NCBI GenBank assembly: GCA_910588875.1
Contig: CAJURT010000032.1
Location: forward strand, 1 to 43,462
Source: an uncultured Lachnospiraceae bacterium
GTDB lineage: Bacteria; Bacillota; Clostridia; Lachnospirales; Lachnospiraceae
Reading direction: 5' to 3'
DNA length: 43,462 nucleotides
Made by a program: the position numbers and the translations under genes. The notes under the pieces were generated by a model, which was given only the letters and a program-made list of their open reading frames with translations, was not told the origin of the DNA and did no database searches. Below are positions 38,625 through 43,462 of the stretch, one piece after another (position 1 is the first letter of the stretch; each line of letters starts with the position of its first letter).

Positions 38625-41600
38625 GCTTGCAAAGGAATTAGGAAAAACCAGCAAGGAGGTTTTAGAGATATTGCAAAAGCAGAACCAGGATGTGAAATCA
38701 CATTCTTCCAACATTAACGAAGAGCAGATCCAGATGGTGAGGCGTATTGCCCGGCCGGCGGCCAATGCCGGTGCCCCGGCCCGGCCCCAGGCGGCGGAGG
38801 CAAAGCCTGTGGGGGCAGCAAAGCCAGCTGCGGCGGAGGCAAAACCGACGGCCGCAGGGGAGGCAAAGGCCGAAGGGGCCAGTGGGGCTTTGGCAGCAAA
38901 GCAGGCGGCCGCCGGCACTTCAACAGAGGCGCCAAAAAAGAAAATAGCGGCAGTGTACCGTCCCCAGAATTCCCAGCAGAGGCCTGCCAGGCCAAAGGCG
39001 CAGCAGCCGGGGAAAACCGGGATGCCAGGCTCCAGGGCGGCAGGGAAGCCACAGAATGCCCAAAGGCCGGGAATGGCGCCGGGAGCCGGGAGGCAGCAGG
39101 GCTCCCAGGAACTGGCGGCGGGTGTGGTAAGGCCGCAGGCAGCCCAGAACCAGGAACCGGCAGCCCAGGGGGCAGAGAAGCCAGCGGTAAAAGGAATAAG
39201 GCCCCAGGGCTTTTCGGGCGTGGAGACGGGAACGGCAGGGACACAGCCTTCCCAGGCAGCCGGGGCGGAAAAGGGGCAGGTGCCCCAGGGGGAGGCAGCA
39301 AAGGCAGCAGGTGCCCAGAATCCCCAGAACCAGGAACCGGCTCCCGGCATGGCCAGGCAGCAGGCTCCCCAGGGGGCAGCCGCCGGTGCTAGGCAGCCAA
39401 ACCCAGCTGCGGAGAGCCAGCAGAATGTGCCAAAGGGCCAGGGGCAGGCGTTCCGTGACGGAGGGAGAGGCCAGGGGAACCGTGGCGGAAACCGTGAGGG
39501 CAGCAGCCGTGACGGGAGCCGCGGAACCGGCAGCCAGAACCGGGAGGGAAGCCGCCAGGGAAGCTATGGCAGCGGATTTGCGGGGAACCGTGACGGAGGC
39601 CGCCAGGGAGGCTACGGCGGGCAAAACCGTGAGGGGAACCGTACCGGCGGGTTTGCAGGGAACCGTGACGGGGGCCGCCAGGGAGGCTATGGCGGCGGGC
39701 AAAACCGTGACGGAAGCCGCACCGGCGGATTTGCGGGAAGCCGTGATACAAGCCGCGGGCCGGGAAGCCAGGGCCGTGACGGAAGCCGTCCCGGCAATTA
39801 TGGCGGCGGGTTTGCGGGGAACCGTGACGGGAATCGCCAGGGAGGCTACGGCGGGCAAAACCGTGACGGGAACCGCACCGGCGGGTTCGCGGGGAGCCGT
39901 GACGGGAGCCGCCCGGGGGGAGGCTACGGCGGGAACCGCGGGCCGGGAAGCCAGGGCCGTGACGGAGGAAGAGGCCAGGGCGGTTTTGGGAACCGCCAGG
40001 GCGGGGCACGTCCCGGGCAGCGGGATTCCGGCTCCAAGAACTTTGACACGCCGATCCAGGCAAAGCCGACCAGCAACCGTAAGAATAATAACAACAGCTA
40101 CAAAAACGACCGTTACGACAAAAAGAATGTGAATGAAGACGGGCCAAGAAGCAAAGGAGGAAAGGTCTCCAAGCACAGCATTGCCATGCCCCAGAAGGCG
40201 GCCCAGAAGCCGGCAGAGGAAGTGGTGAAGGTAATTACCCTGCCAGAGGTACTGACGATCAAGGAACTGGCAGACAAGATGAAGATGCAGCCTTCTGTGA
40301 TTATCAAAAAGCTGTTTTTGCAGGGCCAGGTGGTGACGGTAAACTCAGAGATTGACTTTGAGAAGGCAGAAGAGATCGCCATGGAGTATGAAGTGCTCTG
40401 TGAGAAGGAAGAGAAGATCGATGTAATCGCCGAACTTTTGAAGGAGGATGAGGAGAACGAGGAGGATATGGTTCCCAGATCCCCGGTTGTCTGTGTCATG
40501 GGCCATGTAGACCACGGCAAGACCTCCCTTCTGGATGCGATCCGCTCGACCAATGTGACCTCCCGGGAAGCCGGTGGGATTACCCAGCATATCGGCGCTT
40601 ATACGGTGGAGATCAACGGGCAGCAGATCACCTTTTTGGATACTCCGGGACATGAGGCGTTTACGGCTATGCGTATGCGGGGAGCCCAGTCCACGGACAT
40701 CGCGATCCTGGTGGTGGCGGCGGACGACGGCGTGATGCCGCAGACGGTAGAGGCCATCAACCATGCCAAGGCGGCAGAGGTGGAGATCATCGTGGCGATC
40801 AATAAGATCGATAAGCCCAGCGCCAACATTGACCGGGTGAAGCAGGAACTGTCAGAATACGAACTGGTTCCCGAGGACTGGGGCGGCAGCACAATTTTCG
40901 TGCCGGTGTCAGCCCATACGAAGGAGGGCATCCCGGAGCTGCTTGAGATGATCCTGCTGGCGGCTGAGGTGAAGGAACTGAAGGCCAATCCTAACCGGAA
41001 GGCCAGGGGGCTGGTTATTGAAGCTGAGTTAGACAAGGGCAAAGGCCCGGTGGCCACTATCCTGGTGCAGAAAGGAACCCTGCGGGTGGGGGACAGCGTG
41101 ACGGCTGGTGCCTGCTACGGCAAGGTCCGGGCAATGATGGATGACAAGGGACGCCGGGTGAAGGAGGCCGGGCCCTCCCAGCCGGTGGAGATTTTAGGGT
41201 TAAACGACGTGCCGGGGGCCGGGGATGTCCTGATGGCCACGGAGAACGAGAAGGAAGCCAGAAGTTATGCGGAGACCTTTATTGCCGAGGGCAAGAACCG
41301 GCTCCTTGAGGATACCAAGTCCCGCCTGTCCCTGGATGATCTGTTCAGCCAGATCAAAGCGGGCAACGTGAAAGAACTGCCTCTGATCGTGAAGGCAGAC
41401 GTGCAGGGTTCCGTGGAAGCCGTGAAGGAAAGCCTCTTAAAGCTGTCTAACGAGGAGGTTATGGTCAAGGTAATCCATGGCGGCGTGGGTGCCATCAACG
41501 AGTCCGATGTGACCCTGGCGTCAGCGTCCAATGCGATTATTATTGGCTTTAATGTGAGGCCGGATGTGACGGCCAAGTCAATTGCAGAGCGGGAGAAGGT

Positions 41601-41976
41601 GGACCTGCGGCTGTACCGGGTGATTTACCAGGCTATCGAGGATGTGGAGGCCGCCATGAAGGGCATGCTTGACCCGGTCTTCGAGGAGCAGGTGATCGGC
41701 CATGCGGTGGTGCGTCAGCTGTTCAAGGCTTCCGGAGTGGGAACCATTGCCGGGTCCTATGTGACGGACGGCAAATTCCAGAGGGGATGTTCCTGCCGGA
41801 TTACCCGTGGGAAGGATCAGATTTTCGACGGCCCGCTGGCATCCTTGCAGCGGTTTAAGGATGCGGTGAAGGAGGTGGCCACCGGTTATGAATGCGGCCT
41901 GGTATTTGAGAAATTCAACGATATCCAGGAGGATGATGTGATCGAGGCCTACATGATGGTCGAGGTTCCGCGCTAG
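38611..41976 (+). CDS. infB: translation initiation factor IF-2, with long Gly/Arg/Asn-rich repeat linker
   Basis: GTPase placing initiator tRNA on the 30S subunit (1121 aa). Residues 1-50 are an IF2_N module; about 50-280 are Ala/Pro/Gln-rich; about 283-475 are a low-complexity repeat region; about 535-615 are a second IF2_N module; the G domain starts near 625 (GHVDHGKTS at 631, DTPGHEA, NKID), followed by domains II-IV. The C-terminal half is fully typical. The linker is unusual: five GFAG(N/S)RD units about 25-27 residues apart mixed with GGYGG and NRDG words. The ATG at 38611 has GGAGGT 6 nt upstream; the frame's GTG at 38605 is not used. Confidence 0.97.
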   Translation: MRVNELAKELGKTSKEVLEILQKQNQDVKSHSSNINEEQIQMVRRIARPAANAGAPARPQAAEAKPVGAAKPAAAEAKPTAAGEAKAEGASGALAAKQAAAGTSTEAPKKKIAAVYRPQNSQQRPARPKAQQPGKTGMPGSRAAGKPQNAQRPGMAPGAGRQQGSQELAAGVVRPQAAQNQEPAAQGAEKPAVKGIRPQGFSGVETGTAGTQPSQAAGAEKGQVPQGEAAKAAGAQNPQNQEPAPGMARQQAPQGAAAGARQPNPAAESQQNVPKGQGQAFRDGGRGQGNRGGNREGSSRDGSRGTGSQNREGSRQGSYGSGFAGNRDGGRQGGYGGQNREGNRTGGFAGNRDGGRQGGYGGGQNRDGSRTGGFAGSRDTSRGPGSQGRDGSRPGNYGGGFAGNRDGNRQGGYGGQNRDGNRTGGFAGSRDGSRPGGGYGGNRGPGSQGRDGGRGQGGFGNRQGGARPGQRDSGSKNFDTPIQAKPTSNRKNNNNSYKNDRYDKKNVNEDGPRSKGGKVSKHSIAMPQKAAQKPAEEVVKVITLPEVLTIKELADKMKMQPSVIIKKLFLQGQVVTVNSEIDFEKAEEIAMEYEVLCEKEEKIDVIAELLKEDEENEEDMVPRSPVVCVMGHVDHGKTSLLDAIRSTNVTSREAGGITQHIGAYTVEINGQQITFLDTPGHEAFTAMRMRGAQSTDIAILVVAADDGVMPQTVEAINHAKAAEVEIIVAINKIDKPSANIDRVKQELSEYELVPEDWGGSTIFVPVSAHTKEGIPELLEMILLAAEVKELKANPNRKARGLVIEAELDKGKGPVATILVQKGTLRVGDSVTAGACYGKVRAMMDDKGRRVKEAGPSQPVEILGLNDVPGAGDVLMATENEKEARSYAETFIAEGKNRLLEDTKSRLSLDDLFSQIKAGNVKELPLIVKADVQGSVEAVKESLLKLSNEEVMVKVIHGGVGAINESDVTLASASNAIIIGFNVRPDVTAKSIAEREKVDLRLYRVIYQAIEDVEAAMKGMLDPVFEEQVIGHAVVRQLFKASGVGTIAGSYVTDGKFQRGCSCRITRGKDQIFDGPLASLQRFKDAVKEVATGYECGLVFEKFNDIQEDDVIEAYMMVEVPR
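39455..40030 (+). repeat. in-frame tandem-like repeats coding a Gly/Arg/Asn-rich linker in infB
   Basis: Imperfect units of 75-81 nt, with the GFAG-coding word near 39574, 39649, 39727, 39808 and 39883. All indels keep the frame. The strand is G-rich and the encoded chain resembles RGG/FG-type disordered sequence. Confidence 0.85.
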
Positions 41977-41994
41977 TACAGGAAAGGATATTTT

Positions 41995-42363
41995 ATGCGG
42001 AAAAACAGCATTAAGAATACGCGGATTAACGGAGAAGTTCAAAGAGAACTTAGTGAGATTATCCGCACGGAGATAAAGGATCCCCGGGTGACGGGGGCCA
42101 TGGTCAGCGTGGTATCGGTGGAGGTGACGCCTGACCTGAAATATTGCAAGGCATATATCAGTGTCCTGGGGGGCGGAGATGCCGCCGGGGATGCCATTAC
42201 AGGCCTTAAAAGCGCGGTGGGGTATATCCGCCGGGAACTGGCGCGCAGGGTGAACCTGCGCAATACGCCAGAGATCAGTTTTATTTTAGACCAGTCCATT
42301 GAGTATGGCGTGCATATGTCAAGGCTGATCGATGAAGTGACAAAGGATTTAAAAGAGGATTAG
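41995..42363 (+). CDS. rbfA: ribosome-binding factor A
   Basis: KH-fold 30S maturation factor of 122 aa: RINGEVQRELSEIIRTEIKDPRV, VSVEVTPDLKYCKAYISVLG, YIRRELARRVNLRNTPEISF. AGGAAAGG precedes the ATG, 18 nt after infB. Confidence 0.97.
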   Translation: MRKNSIKNTRINGEVQRELSEIIRTEIKDPRVTGAMVSVVSVEVTPDLKYCKAYISVLGGGDAAGDAITGLKSAVGYIRRELARRVNLRNTPEISFILDQSIEYGVHMSRLIDEVTKDLKED

Positions 42364-42388
42364 GCTGATATTTTTAGGAGGTGATTGC

Positions 42389-43339
42389 ATGAGCAGATTG
42401 ATGGAAATGGCACAGCAGGCGAACTCGATAGCAATTCTGGGGCATATACGCCCGGATGGGGATTGCGTGGGTTCCTGCCTGGCCATCTGCAACTACCTGC
42501 TGGAGCAATATCCGGAAAAGGCCGTCCAGGTCTATCTGGAGAAGCCGGCGGACAAATTCAGTTATTTGAAGGGCTTTGAGGCAATCAGCCAGGATGCACA
42601 GGCAGAGCAGGTTTATAGCCTGTGCATCTGCCTGGACAGCGGGGATAAGACCCGGCTGGGGGAATTTACCAGATACTTCGACCAGGCAAAGGCCAGCATC
42701 TGCATTGACCATCATGTGACCAACTGTGGCTATGCGCAGGAAAACGTGGTGCAGGCGGACAAAAGTTCCACCTGCGAAGTCCTGTATCAGTTCCTGGAGG
42801 AGGAAAAGATCAGCAAGGCGGTGGCAGAATGCCTGTACACAGGGATTATCCATGATACCAATGTATTTAAAAACAGCAACACTTCGGCTGCTACCATGGA
42901 GATTGCCGGAAAACTGATGGCAAAAGGGATCAATTTCGGGAAGATTATTGATGATACCTTTTTCCGGAAGAGTTATGTCCAGAATCAGATCCTGGGGAGG
43001 GCTCTCCTGGAAAGCATTTCCTTTATGGACGGGAAGTGTATTTTTGCGGCAGTGCGCCAGAAGGACCTGGAGTTCTATGGTGCGGATTACTCGGACCTGG
43101 ATGGGATTGTGGACCAGCTGCGGGTTACCGATGGGGTGGAGTGTGCAATTTTCCTGCATGAGACGGAGAACCATGTGTTTAAGGTCAGCATGCGTTCCAA
43201 CAATGATGTGGATGTCAGCAAGGTGGCCACATATTTCGGTGGCGGCGGTCATGTGAGGGCAGCGGGCTGCACCATGAACGGCAGCGTGCATGATGTGATC
43301 AACAATCTGTCCATACATATTGCAGAACAGATTGCTTAG
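42389..43339 (+). CDS. nrnA: DHH/DHHA1 phosphoesterase, NrnA-like nanoRNase/pAp phosphatase
   Basis: Bifunctional oligoribonuclease and pAp phosphatase family (316 aa), degrading 2-5 nt RNAs. DHH domain motifs: GHIRPDGD (metal site), CLDSGD, the D107-H108-H109 triad in CIDHHVTN, and DTNVF; the DHHA1 domain ends with GGGGHVRAAG. GGAGGTGAT precedes the ATG. Its place between rbfA and truB is the usual Firmicute order. Confidence 0.95.
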   Translation: MSRLMEMAQQANSIAILGHIRPDGDCVGSCLAICNYLLEQYPEKAVQVYLEKPADKFSYLKGFEAISQDAQAEQVYSLCICLDSGDKTRLGEFTRYFDQAKASICIDHHVTNCGYAQENVVQADKSSTCEVLYQFLEEEKISKAVAECLYTGIIHDTNVFKNSNTSAATMEIAGKLMAKGINFGKIIDDTFFRKSYVQNQILGRALLESISFMDGKCIFAAVRQKDLEFYGADYSDLDGIVDQLRVTDGVECAIFLHETENHVFKVSMRSNNDVDVSKVATYFGGGGHVRAAGCTMNGSVHDVINNLSIHIAEQIA

Positions 43340-43383
43340 GGGATCCTGCCTGCAGCAGAGGCTGGGTTTGAAGGAGTAAGGAT

Positions 43384-43462
43384 ATGGACGGAATCATCAA
43401 TGTCTATAAAGAAAAAGGATATACCTCTCATGACGTGGTGGCGAAAATGAGAGGTATTTTGC
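43384..43462 (+). CDS. truB: tRNA pseudouridine(55) synthase TruB, 5' part
   Basis: The first 26 codons of a gene cut by the window end. The start (MDGIINVYKEKGYTSHDVV) is the TruB N-terminus. AAGGAGTAAGG lies just before the ATG, 44 nt after nrnA. TruB makes the pseudouridine at position 55 of the T-loop. Confidence 0.9.
   Translation, partial: MDGIINVYKEKGYTSHDVVAKMRGIL

Noticed and set aside
38920..40176. Long minus-strand open frame opposite infB
   Set aside because: It is the shadow of the repetitive GC-rich IF-2 linker, has low-complexity translation, no ribosome site and no recognisable domain.
1..43462. CRISPR arrays, tRNA/rRNA genes, insertion sequences, prophage
   Set aside because: No regularly spaced repeats of CRISPR type, no cloverleaf or rRNA sequence, no transposase or integrase was seen; the infB repeats are coding and in frame.

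Overview
The window looks like a chromosomal segment of an endospore-forming, saccharolytic member of the Lachnospiraceae (Clostridium cluster XIVa), GC-rich for that group. The basis is the presence of spoIVB and a YtvI-like membrane protein, clostridial operon orders (gap-pgk-tpi; nusB-xseA-xseB-ispA-dxs-tlyA-nadK-argR-recN; rimP-nusA-ylxR-ylxQ-infB-rbfA-nrnA-truB), strong AGGAGG ribosome sites, TTGACA/TATAAT promoters with 16-17 bp spacers, and rubrerythrin. No rRNA, tRNA, CRISPR array, insertion sequence or prophage was found; almost everything is vertically inherited-looking housekeeping DNA.

Layout. 1-5251: a Na/phosphate cotransporter-PhoU fusion, then the glycolytic trio gapA, pgk, tpiA. 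5312-8778: a short KdpD-like kinase and KdpE-like regulator, a convergent lipoprotein, and a DegV fatty-acid-binding protein. 8910-11981: an amylosucrase-family GH13 enzyme and an AI-2E/YtvI-type membrane protein. 12016-13339: a minus-strand gene with its own promoter and terminator that joins a complete RelA/SpoT-type alarmone synthetase domain to a helical C-terminus carrying an RNxxxH (HEPN-like) motif; this is the most unusual gene here. 13550-14514: a YgjP-like metallopeptidase and a solitary HicB. 14526-23390: one long operon from nusB to recN (transcription, DNA repair, isoprenoid precursors, NADP, arginine control) closed by a clear terminator. 23467-28396: spoIVB (not followed by spo0A), a ROK fructokinase and mannose-6-phosphate isomerase, a 23-bp perfect inverted repeat beside C-rich quadruplex-type DNA, a DUF6062 protein and rubrerythrin. 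28522-35131: HAD phosphatase, metallophosphoesterase, condensin partners scpA/scpB, dUTPase, a TPR membrane protein, hflX and a small membrane protein. 35198-36304: a minus-strand FadR-type GntR regulator with a consensus promoter and candidate operators, a 33-bp hairpin at its 3' end, and the rimP leader. 36305-43462: the rimP-nusA-infB translation operon, ending inside truB.

The carbon genes can be read together: amylosucrase would release fructose from sucrose, the ROK kinase would phosphorylate it, ManA would interconvert fructose-6-P and mannose-6-P, and gapA-pgk-tpiA carry lower glycolysis. This is inference, since no sucrose transporter is visible. The genome appears to use long, nearly perfect hairpins (24, 23 and 33 bp) between transcription units.
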